Source: Dichomitus squalens LYAD-421 SS1
Lineage: Eukaryota > Basidiomycota > Agaricomycetes > Polyporales > Polyporaceae
NCBI RefSeq assembly: GCF_000275845.1
Contig: NW_006766905.1
Location: forward strand, 264,939 to 328,938
Direction of reading: 5' to 3'
DNA: 64,000 bases
Below the pieces are notes generated by a model that was given only the letters and a program-made list of their open reading frames with translations, had not been told where the DNA came from and ran no database searches. Positions within the stretch are counted from its first letter, which is position 1; every line of letters starts with the position of its first letter. Position numbers and translations under genes: made by a program. This document shows, one piece after another, positions 1-12,004 of this stretch.

Positions 1-1548
1 GCGGTTTCGGCGCAGATATGATGTCGCAAGTAATAAGTGACGTAGAACGACATTGTTGCTGCAATTGTAGTTAACACACTGGGATCTTTGTGCATATAGA
101 GAATCAGACGCAGTTGCGCATATCCTCGCACTGTCAAAGAGGGATATTGACTCGTCCTCTGTCGTTTGACCATCGCCGCCGCTCGTTTCGGTCTCCCCGT
201 CGCTGTCGAGGTGCTAGGAGCTGGAGCTATGATTGAGTCTGGTCCATTGTAGTCTTCGCTCTCATCTTTCAACTGAGCCTCTACATCCTCCTCTGATTCA
301 GAGTCGACCTCTGTCGTTTTCCGTTTCGAGCCAGACCCGTGGGCGCGGCCTTTGAGCTTCCCTGCCTTGATTTGGTCTTGAATCTCCGTCCAGAAGTGCT
401 TATTGCGAACAAGAGTGTCGATGAACTCGGCGTCGTACCCTACGCAACGCATCCGATAGGTGCCTATTTCCTACCAAGGCATTCGTCACCTAGCTGAGCT
501 CGAGGATGCCACCGAATACGGACACTCACCTCCTCTCCGCGATCAAAAGCGCCGCTGATATCTTCCTCGGTGAGGTTTGCTCTGATGTGTTTGAGCATCG
601 GCCTCGCTTCTTCCTTATCCTCGGCAGTTATCGTGCAGTCTGAGCCTCTCCGCTTGCGGATCCAGATAGCAATGCAATTGTCTTCGCCCCACCTCTTGCT
701 TAGGATACTCTTCACCCACGTCTTTCGCACCTGCACTCATAACCGCTATAAGTCATCGTATCGTATGCCTATCAACCCTGAAGGTGACACACCGACGTCT
801 TTTGCTGCTTCCATGCCTCGGCCGAGAGGGAGACACCCGGCTCCATTGTATACTGGCCCATGTAGACCCACCTGCCGGAGACGACCCGTACGAACGTTCG
901 TTGGATACCTGGCCACGAAGGGGCCCCGTAGCTCGTAAAGAACAAGCCTGAGTGCCCGGGTTTGGTAGGTGCGTGGGGATTGAAATCCAGGGTCAGGAAA
1001 AGCCAATCGTTCAGGCCGTGCCACGCCAACATGTCTTTGCCATGCTCAGGGGTAGTGGCTAGCGGGTTTCCTCCATAAAGATGTGAGATATATTCACGGC
1101 GCAACCGGCACTCTGCAATCTCTTTGGGTAAGGGGATCGGGTATTTGTGGTTGCTTCCCTCCCAAGTGAGTGCGTCGAGCAGGAACTCGTCGTTGAAGAG
1201 TAGCTCCTTCTTCACCTTGGCATCTGGCTGTAGGACGCGACTTGGATGAGCACCGCATGTCTTGTGCTCAGCTGGACGAGTCAGCACACCTACGTGTCGT
1301 AGCTTTTGGACGGCATTGTGCAAGATCTCGACGACCTCGTCAGGGTCGTAATCTTCCAGTGCTACCAGGGGTTTCACGTCCTCCTCCGGTTCGATCTCGA
1401 TGAGTCCTGAATCATGGCGAGGTGCGGAGGCTGAGTCTGAGAGCTCTGGGAGACGCGACCGCCCTGCGAGAGTGTCGCGGGCCCGTTCAGCCTGAATCTT
1501 CTTCCTTCTACGGACGTCCTCCCATCGCGGCAACACAACCTCCACCAT
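1..1548 (-). CDS. DUF6697-type protein, copy 1 (runs off left edge)
   Basis: This is the first of four copies in the window of a basidiomycete family that I recognise as DUF6697-like; its function is unknown. The exon from 1548 starts with a basic helix-like stretch (EVVLPRWEDVRRRKK). The core follows (ELLFNDEFLLDALTWEG, then YISHLYGG, LAWHGLNDWLFLTLDFNPHAP, GRWVYMGQY). After an intron comes VRKTWVKSILSKRWGED, and then an acidic segment ending FDRGEE at about 530. The next exon (EIGTYRMRCVGYDAEF) begins near 473 and stays open to base 1 through an acidic, Lys/Arg-rich tail, so the stop lies outside the window. Introns sit at the same places as in the other copies; the one near 1245-1310 is a multiple of three. 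The start is uncertain because copy 2 has an upstream exon. No stop or frameshift is visible. The acidic and basic tail suggests a nuclear protein, which is inference. Confidence 0.6.
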
Positions 1549-2361
1549 TGGAAGAACCGGACCGTCCCGAGAGCGATGCTGCGATACGAGCTGACGCCGA
1601 GGTGATAGCAGACATGGGGCATGAGATGGGAGCGACTGACGCTGCTGGGGTCTATCCGCCTGGTCGCGACCGAAGCCCTAGATGGGGATGTGTCTCCGTG
1701 AGGCCGCAATGATATCTCCCACAGGAAGACACGTACTGGCACTTCCGCTGCGTCCTCAACTTTCTCTTCATCTCTGGGGCGCGGAATGTCTAGGCGGCCG
1801 TCAGGGTGGTATTCACGAAGGCGCCGAATGGGGAAAGCCTCCGACTTGACAAGCTCTTGCTTGATGTCGGATGGCTTCGCATCCTCGGCTTTTACTGCAC
1901 AGCACCATAAAAATTATAGCGCCACTGCAGGAACTTCTTCACTACAGACCTGTTGAAGTCAATCCCGCCTTTTGATTGGGCGGTGAAAGCACGACGTTAG
2001 GGTGCTTTTGATCTAATCCAAGGGGGATCGAGGTTGTATCGCCCTTGACGTCCTGTGTCCCTATAGTCTTTGATCGTCCACCTCATTGAGCCCCGAGCAA
2101 GCTGCACACCTGAGCATCGCGACTGATATTGCCCGTGGTCAACGGTATCGTCTACCCTTGGGCGATCAAGCTCCACCTTGATCCTGCCTGTTGTCGCAGA
2201 TTTGACTCGACGCACTGCGTGGGATAAATCTAACATGTAGGAAAATGCGGAGACTGGATGGAATGCGAGAGCAAGTGGCAGTTGTTAGCGTGAGTGATCA
2301 AGGCGGCCTCTGGCCCTGGAGGCAGAGTCGTCGCGTGGCGGCCAGCAGTTCTACAGGTCGC

Positions 2362-2607
2362 TTACAGCGGTTTTCAAATGACTTGTCGTTTGGGCGCCGA
2401 CAAATGCGCGCGCCACACCTGCGTCCGACGCCCACTGATGCGTCCCTTGTGGACCTTCGACCGACCATATCTCCTCGTCCGCTGCACCAATTTACTTGCT
2501 TGTTGCAGATCCCTATTCTTTGAGCTTCCCCGCACATGCACATATCGATTTCGTAGCAGGCTCCAATGCTCCTGTCGCGCTAGACGCAGTTCGCGTCTCC
2601 TGCACTC
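2362..2607 (+). repeat. Inverted repeat, left arm
   Basis: The reverse complement of this arm is found at 3378-3634. About 125 bases (2374-2500) match with only a few substitutions; the outer part toward 2607 is more diverged. The arms enclose about 770 bases with no recognisable gene. This could be a foldback element or two insertions of the same repeat in opposite orientation. I saw no target-site duplication. Confidence 0.75.
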
Positions 2608-3377
2608 CCTCCAAAGTTCGGACAACACAATTCACGAATAGGCATGGTTGTCTCTTCCGGAAACCATCGGATTCACGAGGGTATGGTACCATCGAGTGGA
2701 GGATGTGAGAGGTCTGTGATCTTTTGGGAATTTCATTCTGCACACAAGCGGCCTGGGGGCAGCAACCCTGCGTGTTGTCTGGCTCTCTCGTCATGTGCTC
2801 GTATGCGTCATACTTCGTGAGTACTACAACATGTAGATGCCCCGGTAGTCCTATGCAGCATTGGAGGACATGTATCGTTACTATGGGACTGCTGGAGAGG
2901 ACAGGAGAGGACGCTAGCCAAGATGTGTGCTACACTACTGTCATTAAGAATAATATGATTGGGGGTGTGCGCGCAGGCATACAGCAAAGGTATAGAACAT
3001 GAGTGAAACTGATCTTTGGGGAATTTGATGATGTATGGTGGGGTGGCTTATGAGGCACATGCAGGTAGTCCGCATAGAAGCGGGGAGACGTGGAAAAAGA
3101 GAAACTCACCGTGCTCTGCATACTCTGCGCCACTTACCACCCACTTCCTATGCAATCCTCAAGTGTCACCATGCAGTACAAGGCAAAGGGAGTGCGGTCG
3201 ACATGGAAGGTCCGGCATACAGGATGGAAGTTGGACGTCCCATGCGTGATTTGCAGTGCTGGGATCAAAATAACATACCCTGAGATTTGCTCTTAGAATC
3301 CCAGTATTGAAGGATCGAAGGCGATATGTGGAGCCGTTGAAGAGTATTCGCCGTCTCAGGTTCCAGAGGTGGCGCTT

Positions 3378-3634
3378 AGGGGGGACCCAGTGCGCGAGAC
3401 GCAAATTGGGTCTGGCATAAGGAGGGCATCGAAGTCCGCGACGAAATCATTATGCGCATGTGCGGGGAGGCCCAAAGGATCAGAGTCTGCAAGAAGCGAG
3501 TGAATTGGTGCAGCGGACGAGGAGATATGGTCGGTTGAAGGTCCACAAGGGAGGCATCAGTGGGCGTCAGACGCAGGTGTGGCGCGCGCATTTGTCGGCG
3601 CCCAAACGACAAGTCATTTGAAAACCGCTGTAAT
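3378..3634 (-). repeat. Inverted repeat, right arm
   Basis: Right arm of the pair with 2362-2607. The match ends at a shared stretch reading ttacagcgg on the reverse strand. A related short piece (cttacagcggtt) also appears near 5290, so the element may have more relics nearby. Confidence 0.75.
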
Positions 3635-3689
3635 GCCGCGCGTCTTGCCTCGTGATCGCACGCCCTTCAGCCTCAGGCGCCCAAACCAG

Positions 3690-3765
3690 AGATGCCTATA
3701 GCTTGACCACCGACCACGATCCCGAGACAGGGCCATGTATAACTCATTGCATCAGAAGGCTTTCT
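3690..3765 (+). repeat. Diverged direct repeat, copy 1
   Basis: Shares an about 75-base stretch with 5667-5745, starting gcctatagcttgacc and ending around tcagaagg. Both copies precede a DUF3237-like gene region, so they may be remains of one segmental duplication that carried the genes at 4.3-5.0 and 6.5-7.2 kb. Confidence 0.6.
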
Positions 3766-4293
3766 CTACTTATGGTGCATTGTGATGCAACACTGGAGCC
3801 AAAGTTTTTCCTGACGCTGATACTGCACTCAATCTCGTATACGGTAAATCACACGCTCTGCCTCAAAACGACTCGATCCAGCCTCCTTTTCTTGCTAATT
3901 CATTCTGTTCCCCGTAGATCGCGCCAGACCCATTGCGTGCCGATGCATGACACGAGGGAGCCACTGAACGAGAGCCCAAAATCATGATGTGCAAATGGCT
4001 ACATCCACTGACGATAATGTGCATGTTTCTACCGTCATAAGGCACGCACCAGTGCGGCACCACGTCGCCCCTGTTGCCTTGAATCTTATGCTGGTCCCGC
4101 AGTGGATGGACGTTCTACGAAGCGCGCGCGTAACTCAACATCCACCCGAGACCGTAGTACAAATGTAGGTCAATCCATGCGTTGTCACATGAAAACATCA
4201 GCACTCTGATATGTACGTCCCAGATTCCCATGTCCCCACTCGGTCTACAACCAACGCACGTAATGCCTTCTCGCAGCCCCTCTCTACTACCGC

Positions 4294-5021
4294 CTATTGG
4301 GTGGTATTGCTCACACCATACAAAGTAAACTCAGGCACGAGCGGGTTCGCAGTTGTCACAAGTCTGATGATAAAGAAGTTGCTGTTCATCCAAGAGTACG
4401 TCGATGAGTCCGTTTCCACATGCCTGCAGATTCGCAGCGTTAGTGAGTACCCGCTTAAGTAGCGCGCCTTTTCTGTCAGCTTATGGTTCTGCGGACTTAC
4501 GCATAGGCGAAGGACCCTGTACTTGAGTTTCTGATAGCATTCGACGAGAAGGAGGTGCGTCAATCCTGTCCCCTCAAGTGGTGTCATGTCCTGTGCACTC
4601 ACCCTATGCCGTGGACAGTAATCGAGGCCAGCGTTCCATCTACCTTCCAAACATATGGAAGGACAGACGAAGAGAAGAATAGCCCCGAACTGGTGACAAT
4701 CCCGTTGTCTGCAGTAGGGAGAAGCGTCGCGACAACATCGCCTGTATTGGCATCCGTGAGGTTCCCCCTGCAAACGGACGCTCTGCAGTGAGACGGCTGG
4801 AATTGAGCTCTGCGCTTTGCGACTTACCCCGTAATGGGTGAGTGTATGCGGGTGCCGAATGGCCCCGTCGTATTCACGGTGTCTTTGAGATCGCCGTTGA
4901 TCAGTTGTCCTGCAAATAAGGCCTCGAATGTTGGTGGTGGCTGAGGAGTCTGAGCAATAACCACCGCCGAAAGCGAGGTGAGGATGCTTGTAAGCGACAA
5001 GAGAGTTTGGCAATGGCGCAT
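4294..5021 (-). CDS. Secreted DUF3237-like protein, copy A
   Basis: Small secreted protein in four exons. Exon 1 starts at 5021 and encodes a hydrophobic signal peptide ending near VVIAQTPQ, then FEALFAGQL and GPFGTRIHSPITG. The second exon begins with GNLTDANTGDVVATLLPTADNG and ends with the block ASITVHGIG. A small third exon encodes STGSFAYA. The last exon carries ETDSSTYSWMNSNFF and ends in LYGVSNTTQ. The order beta-rich core, PITGG-like turn, LPTAD, GIG and ETD..Y.W(L/M)N is the pattern of the DUF3237 fold (PF11578); family members have no well established activity. The reading frame joins cleanly across three introns, so the gene looks functional. Two paralogues with the same structure and orientation lie at 6.5-7.2 and 32.8-33.5 kb. 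Confidence 0.75.
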
Positions 5022-5093
5022 GCTGTGATGTGTGCTTGACGTATGCTCCTAGGTGAGCTTCGCGTTTTGTGATGCTCTCGCTAACGCAAGGCC

Positions 5094-5099
5094 TTTATA
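5094..5099 (-). promoter_or_regulatory. TATA box of DUF3237-like copy A
   Basis: TATAAA on the minus strand, about 75 bases upstream of the start codon at 5021. The two paralogues have an equivalent box at a similar distance. Confidence 0.55.
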
Positions 5100-6478
5100 C
5101 TTGGGTCCCAGTAATGATATGCGCTGTCAATGACCCCGCATGAGACGACCCGCGTGAGTGCATCAAACTGACACGATCGCTGTCCTGACGTGAGCAACCA
5201 CATGCCGCTGGGGCTTGAACTCAGCAAGACAGTCATGCCGTATGACTTCTTGTATCATCACCCTCAAGCCGCCATGAAGCCACGCCACTTACAGCGGTTT
5301 GCACATTCATAGGCCGTCTCGAGAAAACCACGCTCAGGTCGGATAGAGAGCCGATCAGGATGCGAGTCCGATCCGCCACTGAAGACCCTGGAGGGCACCA
5401 TCGAGAGACTGGATTGAAATCGGTAATTTCCTGGACGTTCTGAGAATGACTTGTCGGGTTTCTGTAAACTAAACAAGGGAGTCAGAATGACAGGCAGAAA
5501 TAATCAGTTCTATCCCTCGGGCGACAGTACACTGTAACAGGAGAGGGTGTCTCACCAACTGAGATGCTCCCATACGCCTGAAGTTTTGGCTTTCCATCGC
5601 ATGCATGCCAGCCTATAGCGCTAGAGCTGTCATAGAACACTAAGTAGTGCGTGGTCGCCTCAGCCGAAGGCGCCTATAGCTTGACCGCCAACCATGACCA
5701 CGGCCCTGAGAGGGGCCCGTGTCTACTTCATCGCTTCAGAAGGATTTATCCCTCTGCATGAAGTCATCCACACTCTCCATGCTACATACACAACAACGCA
5801 GGATCGCGCTTCTGATAGGTCCTTCTAAGTTCTACTCCTGCCTTGAATCAACAATCACTTCTTACGCAATCCGAACTCAGGGACAAGTGACCTACGGCTG
5901 ACATCGTGGTCAGAGAAGCGTCAGTGGCGGATCTTGTGATACATGCCCAAAGTGTGCTCCTTAGTAAGTGCTATGTGCGCTCTTGTTACGCGTGCTCAAA
6001 TGAGACTCCAATTCGAAGCGTCAATCAATGAGGCGACATAGTGTTTGGACCGCTGCGCTGTGAGGGGGGCGTAGTCCAACCCTGCCCTGAATAAACCCGT
6101 GCCACTAATGCCTTTCCTCTGCAGGCGTGGGGCTTGGCCGCCGTCAGGACCCAATCCAGCGCTCAGCCAAGAGACCAGATAAACCTGTCATACCGTGAGC
6201 TACAAGGTCTCGCTTGCAATCAATTACTGATACAACATACTACTCAGGTGGTTCACGCCCAAATCCAGTCAGGAATGGACATAATCTTCTCCGTGATCAA
6301 CCCGACCCTGTCTCAGCGGAACCATCGACTGTGCTTGTACCGCTCTCGTTGCCTCGCACACCCTTAGCTCCGAAAGATGCCAGTTCATGCACCATCGCTT
6401 AGGGAACCCTCGTCCTCTTCGAGACCAACATGATGCATATACGCCTATGACTTGTCTACTTCGGTGTCTCTCTACCTC
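5100..6478. other. Intergenic, no gene recognised
   Basis: Contains the second copy of the short direct repeat (5667-5745) and fragments resembling the inverted repeat near 5290. No exon set could be assembled. Confidence 0.5.
5667..5745 (+). repeat. Diverged direct repeat, copy 2
   Basis: Partner of 3690-3765, with scattered substitutions throughout. Confidence 0.6.
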
Positions 6479-7183
6479 TCAACTCGTCGTGTTAGTGACG
6501 CCATATAATGCAGAAGTAATCTCCGGGGGATCCATAGTCACCATCGCCTTGAATACGAAGAAGTTGCTGTTCATCCACGAGTACGTGGGCGAGTCCGTTT
6601 CAACATGCCTGCAACATGTCGCCACAGTGAGTATCGTTGTTCGTCCACTGACCGATGCTCTGTCCAGACTCACACGTAGTTGTAGGTAAGGCCGTTCAAG
6701 GCCCTTCTCGCGCAAGCATGAAACGAAGGTGGTCATCCTGTGAGGTTGCTGTAATCTGGTCTTGCACAAAGACTTACCCGACGCCGTGAACAGTCATCGA
6801 GGCAAGATGCCCATCTACGGTCCAAACATATGGTAGGACAGCAGAGGGAAAGAATATCCCCGAATCGCTGAAAATGCCGTTATCTGTTGTCTGCAGAAGC
6901 GTCGCGACGACCTCGCCCGTCTTGGGATCTGTGAGGTTCCCTCTGGCGGTAGGAGTGTAGAGTCACAGTAAGATTATAAGCGGAACTCAAGGTGATATCT
7001 GACTTACCCGGTGAGGGGTGCGTGCATCCGTGTGCCGAATGGGCTCGTGGTATTCAATGCCGAGCCAAGAGTCGTCTTTGACATGAATATCACTTCGAGG
7101 TTGAGCGTGGGCTCAAGAGATTGTGAGGTCCTAGCCACTATTGCAGAGACGAGGATGCTGATAACCAATGAGATCAAGTGCAT
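6479..7183 (-). CDS. Secreted DUF3237-like protein, copy B
   Basis: Paralogue of the gene at 4294-5021 with the same four-exon layout. I chose the start at 7183 (MHLISLVISILVSAIVA), because it gives a clean signal peptide; an in-frame start 45 bases upstream would put a polar stretch before it. Conserved blocks in order are FGTRMHAPLTG, GNLTDPKTGEVVATLLQTTDNG, YVWTVDGHLASMTVHGVG, a short exon encoding LNGLTYNYV, and HVETDSPTYSWMNSNFFVF, ending in LYGVTNTTS. All splice junctions preserve the frame. Expected to be secreted; the substrate or partner is unknown. Confidence 0.75.
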
Positions 7184-7271
7184 CTTGAGGTTCGTGTGCA
7201 AGGTATTAGTATGAACCTGATTGGGCAAGTGCTGGGACTGCTTCTGCTGCGTCTACTACAGGCTGAGGCCC

Positions 7272-7277
7272 TTTATA
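7272..7277 (-). promoter_or_regulatory. TATA box of DUF3237-like copy B
   Basis: TATAAA on the minus strand about 90 bases upstream of the start at 7183. Confidence 0.55.
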
Positions 7278-8336
7278 ACAGCTTGAGAGAACCGCGCTAG
7301 CCGGGAAGGCCCCATGAGAGCGTAATGTGGGAACGCTGCGCTGCAAGCAGACGTCAACTTGCTTCTAGGGTCAGCTTGGAGGTCAATGAAGCGCTAGAGT
7401 GTTCCCTATGTAGGATACTGCGGCAATTGCGGTGGTGTCGTTATTTTCAGACTCTTGCCTTGCATAGCAAATGCTTGGGGGATTGATAGATTATTGAATT
7501 TGTTGGTAGGGGTCTCACACGTTGGATGAACGTCATACACTGACATGACCACTGCCGCCACATCTCCGCCACCACCCTCCCTCCACTCAACCGAGGCGCT
7601 GTATGTGACCTCCACGCTGTCAATCGACGAGTGTCCGCTGGTATGCTCTTCCGGTGAAGTACAACGTAACTGAACCCGTGCTTGTGCTTTTTCGGTCAGC
7701 CTGACAACATCAACACTGTACAATACTCTCATGTGCGATGCTCCAGACGCTTGCGCCTCGACCTAACCTACTCGGGACATAAGTAGAGTGACTATCCTGA
7801 TTTCCGATGCCCCTTTGGTAGTCATAGCTATGACTGTATTGGCGCTGCTAGTGCCGTCGTGTGAATCTGAAACAGTCACACTCGACGAGCACCCTTTGCG
7901 CATGATTTCCTGCGTCTCAAACCGCCTGAGCTTCTGGCCCGAGTTTGTGTGAATGCGCCTCCTGGTCTCAATTTCACACAGCGACGTGCTTGCGCTCAAA
8001 GGGTGACAGTACTTGGAGAGAACGGTAGAGCTAGGTCAAAGCACCCGTTGATCTGGGAGTGCTGAAGGAGCTCTTCGCTCGCTCAGCGTCATGATTCGCC
8101 GTATCGGTTCCTGCATCGAATCGTCGTTGCCGTTACCATCGGTACTCCTTGCATATATTATCATACGCTACCTGTATCGCTGTGTTGAGGTATGAGTACG
8201 CAAGCATGTCTGTGCCAGTGTGACTGAACGTCTTTCTGTGAGCGAAGCAAGGGTAAATTCAGTTCTGACGCGACTAGTCGTACATGAGAGGGCCTAGCAG
8301 TGGAACAATGGGTGAATGAGGCACGATGCATCCGAA
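7278..8336. other. Intergenic, no gene recognised
   Basis: Short open frames only. None shows a family motif or plausible splice partners. Confidence 0.5.
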
Positions 8337-9822
8337 TCAAGTTGGCCTGAGACGCTTCCGGTTCGAGCGCATCCCACTTCGTTTGCGCTTATGCGAAAGC
8401 ACAGGCTGGAAAGCATCTTCTTCGTCCTCCGCGGTCTTCGCCTCAGCATCGGTATCGGAGTCTAGTACAGCGATCGGCCCTCGCTTCGTCCCCTTCTTGG
8501 ACTTCCCCGCCGGTTTCGGGTGCGTTCCTCTACAGAACGCGCTGGAACTCCTCGTCGTAGCCTACACACATCATCCTGAATTTTCCTATCTCCTGCATGC
8601 AAAGTCATACGGCGAAGCCTGATGCAGGTTACAGGTCAATGCACCTCCTCCCCACGGTCATATGCACTAATGACGTCTTACTCCTTCATCGTTGCACGTA
8701 TTTCATCCACTCGACTTTTATCTTTGGCGACCTTCATGTCCTCCTTATTGGGGTCAAAGTCGGAGCTTCTTTCACGACGCAACCAGACTCTGAGAAGGAC
8801 CGGAGTACCCCAATTCTTGAGTAGTAGACCCCTCGCCCAGGCACGACGGACCTGTCAGTGGATAAGCGGCGCTCAGTCACAGACTAACGTGGTTTGCACG
8901 TATAGGAAATATACAAACTTGGATGCTTTGCTCTCTCCAGAGAGCCGCCGTCAGCGACACACCAGGACTAAACCGGTACTGCCCCAGACAAATCCACTGG
9001 TTTGCCCTAAGCTTCACGAATGTCCGCTTCACTTGCTTGAAGGTATTGCACTCCTCCGCCGTGGCTGCATTGCAAGTGGCGAAGTACAGTCCTGAGTAAC
9101 CTGGGCGCGTCGGCGCGTGAGGGTTCCGTTCCAGAGAAGGAATGCCCAATCGTCGATGCCGTGCCACTCGACTTTATCCGGGTCCACTCTAGGATACACG
9201 TCCTGGGGGCATCCTCCGTAGAGATGCGATATATAGTCGCGTCTATACCCGAATTCGGCGATCTCCTTAGGGACCGGTATGGGATAGCGGTGGTTGATGC
9301 CCTCCCAGGTGAGAGCGTTCAGGAGGAAATTGTCGCTCAGCAAGAGCTCTTCTTTTATCTTGATGTCTGGCTGCAATATACGATAAGTCACTGGTGATTC
9401 AGGTACTGAAACGTGCGTACATTCTTCATTTCCTCGACTGCTGCACGGAGATCTCCTTGCGGTGGATGGTGTTCGTCTATGAGGAGGCCTACGCCGAACT
9501 TTGCGTTCTCCTCGTCTCGTTCCTCTAGGCGAGTAGCATGCGCTTGCTCAGACTGAGCGCGAGCAGCCCTCGCTCGACAGAGGTCCCTCCAAAGAGGAAG
9601 TACTACCTCCAGCCGCTGCCCAGGGCGCCGTTCATTGGGCAGCAGAGCTACTGCCTCTTCCTTGACTTCTGGTCGCTATGGAACGTGAGCAATTGTTTAC
9701 CAAGGTGGCTACTCTTGAACATTCCTAGCGATACCTACCGGACCTTGGTCAGCCATATCGTGTCTGGCGTCTCTCAGCACAGGTTCAACGATCTCCACCA
9801 TCGGACGTTGCTGGGCATCCAT
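8337..9822 (-). pseudogene. DUF6697-type protein, copy 2 (broken)
   Basis: The N-terminal exon can start at 9822 (MDAQQRPMVEIVEP). It continues after an intron into RPEVKEEAVALLP and the helix LEVVLPLWRDLCRAR. The core exon (9391 downward) has IKEELLLSDNFLLNALTWEG, YISHLYGG, WHGIDDWAFLLW, NPHAPTRPGYSGLYF and QWICLGQY. The C-terminal exon begins VRRAWARGLLLKNWG. There the gene is broken: an in-frame TAA falls in the acidic loop just before DVISAYDRGEE (about 8664). In the last exon, MMCVGYDEEFQRVL is followed by TAG and a frame change before a basic tail (SHKRKRSGMRSNRKRL). Two independent lesions make sequencing error less likely than decay. The tail ends with a stop at 8337-8339. Confidence 0.65.
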
Positions 9823-10704
9823 CAACGCGGGGAGTTGAGAGTTATATAGCGATGTGCAAGGCGGGGGCGGATGTGCTCACGACTCTGAGGTGAAGCCTCG
9901 TCCCACGCTCCCCAGTGCTGACTTTCTCGACACGGCTGGCAGAGCTGGATGGAAGTGCGGGCTGGTTCTCCCTGCCCGTCTTCTGATGTTGCATCAGTAT
10001 CACAGAAGATGCACGCCATCGCACAAAAAGCTGACCATCTGTCCACCCTCGAACTCAGGTTCCTTCTTGGGAATCACCTTTGCCACCGCAGCTCGTCCGA
10101 TTCGGTGGCGTCTCTGAGTCGAAGGCATATATGCAAGTTTAAAAGCTATTGCCGCCTAATCGGTGCTGGACCATGCGTAGAGACTATTGAGTCCAGACCG
10201 TTGTCCGATTTCAACGTTCAGTGCTCGAGGAGATCGATATGAAATTTACGAGGCCTGAGACATACGAAGCCTGGCAAGCTCTAGTGTGCGCATGCTCAGC
10301 GCAAGCGCCGCGAGGCATTAGTTGGTGACGTACACCCTTAGGAAATCACGAGACTGCAACTGTCGGGTCAATTGCCGAATCAATGGGTACATCACATCTG
10401 CACTTATTCATTCTTTTCAAGGTAAAATTCGAAGCAGCGAACTGAAGCAGCAAACAATCCCTAGCTCTAGTCTCGCAGTGAGTAGGACCTACCGCGAAAG
10501 CTGTTTGACGAGCGCTGAAGTCGATGTATTTTAGAGACTCATACATGGCATGATGGGCATGTAGTGCTCAGTACGACGGCAATGTTTACCTCAACGTGAC
10601 AGCGAGAAAGTACTGAGGTGATCATTGTCAGTAGTACTTGCCCGCAAAACATTGACGAACGTTTCTCCTCGCAAGTCGCAATACATTGAGCGCTTTTTCA
10701 GAGG
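9823..10704. other. Intergenic, no gene recognised
   Basis: Holds the upstream region of the methylthioadenosine phosphorylase gene. Nothing else was identified. Confidence 0.5.
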
Positions 10705-10833
10705 ATGATCCTATCGCGAATCCTATCGCATTATCGATCCTGCCATATAAGGGCAATTTCGCCTTGCAGGAGGTTTTCCCCAGCCTTTCGTCTCCACCAA
10801 CCTAGACCCGGTCGTCTCAGTAGGGTCGTTAAC

Positions 10834-12004
10834 ATGAGCGCAGATAACGAAAACGGTAAGCTGCTGGGGTGCGAGCCTTGGTATTACTGCTGATGGAACT
10901 GATGAGACTCGTAGTGCTCATCGGCGTCATCGGTGGAAGTGGCCTGTACCACCTTGACAATTTGACGCTTCTGTAAGGACTATCTCGCGACTTGTAATGG
11001 ACCACCACGCTCACACTATCCCGCAGGAACTATGTGAACCCAAAGACGGTCCGTTCGGGCTGAATCCTCTTCATGCTGAGATCCTGACCGAACGCTTGCA
11101 CAGCCATGGGGCCTCCCCAGCTCCCCCATCGCCATCTGCGCCCTTCCTTCCGGGACGAAGGTCGCCTTCCTCGCTCGCCACGGCGTCGGCCACTCCATCC
11201 CACCCTCTGCCGTACCCTCCCGGGCGAATATCGCTGCGCTGAAGTCGCTCGGCATCCGTGCCATCCTCGCGTTCTCCGCCGTCGGCTCCCTCCGCGAGGA
11301 GCTCGCCCCGGGCGACTTCGTCATGCCCGACCAGATCATCGACCGCACCAAGGGCGTCCGCCCTGCGAGCTTCTTTGAGGGCACGACAGTTGTCGCACAC
11401 GCCGCGTTCGGCGACCCTTTCGCGAGAAAGCTTATCGGATGGCTTGAGGGGCGCGTGCGCAAAGTTCTTGAAGAGGCAAGCGAGGAAGAATATTCCACGC
11501 GCGGGAAGAAGCCTCAGCTGCATACGGGAAAGACGATCGTGTGCATGGAGGGGCCACAGTTCTCAACGCGGGCGGAGAGCAGGATGTACCGCCAGTGGGG
11601 CGGGGATATCATCAACATGAGCGTCCTCCCTGAGGCGAAGCTCGCGAGAGAGGCCGAGCTTGGGTATGCACGGTCTCGAAGCGGTCTTAGCTGGATGGAA
11701 TCGCTGACGTTTGTCTCCCTCCAGGTATGCTCTGATCGCGACCGTCACGGACTACGACTCGTGGCGCGAGAACGAGTCGGCCGTCACCGCTGCCGAGGTT
11801 ATCAAGACCCTGCACGCCAATGCAAAACTCTCGCGGCACATCGCTGCGACGGTCCTCGAGGAGCTTCACGAGGCAGCCGCTCAGGGCGACATCCTTACCG
11901 AGGAAGTTGGCGCGATGCAGTTCTCCATCATGCCGCGCTCGGAGCAGCAGAAGCCGGAAGACAGGCAGAAGCTAAGCTATATCCTTCCTGCGTACTTCAG
12001 CTGA
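10834..12004 (+). CDS. S-methyl-5'-thioadenosine phosphorylase
   Basis: Phosphorolysis of methylthioadenosine to adenine and methylthioribose-1-phosphate, in the methionine salvage pathway. Five exons by eye: 10834-10855, 10915-10972, 11027-11048, 11104-11663 and 11725-12004. Family signatures are [14 protein letters not shown], the phosphate/nucleoside segment [41 protein letters not shown], the active-site block [19 protein letters not shown], and [31 protein letters not shown]. Length is close to that of the family. The start at 10834 (MSADNENG) was chosen because it gives the usual cytosolic length. However, an in-frame ATG at 10705 would add a 43-residue Arg-rich, acid-free extension (see findings). 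Confidence 0.93.

Larger units (their letters stand above)
1549..4293. other. Gene-poor stretch with inverted repeat
   Basis: Apart from the repeats listed separately, I see no coding exon set with family resemblance. Short open frames occur on both strands, but none has flanking splice sites that join into a longer protein. Confidence 0.5.
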
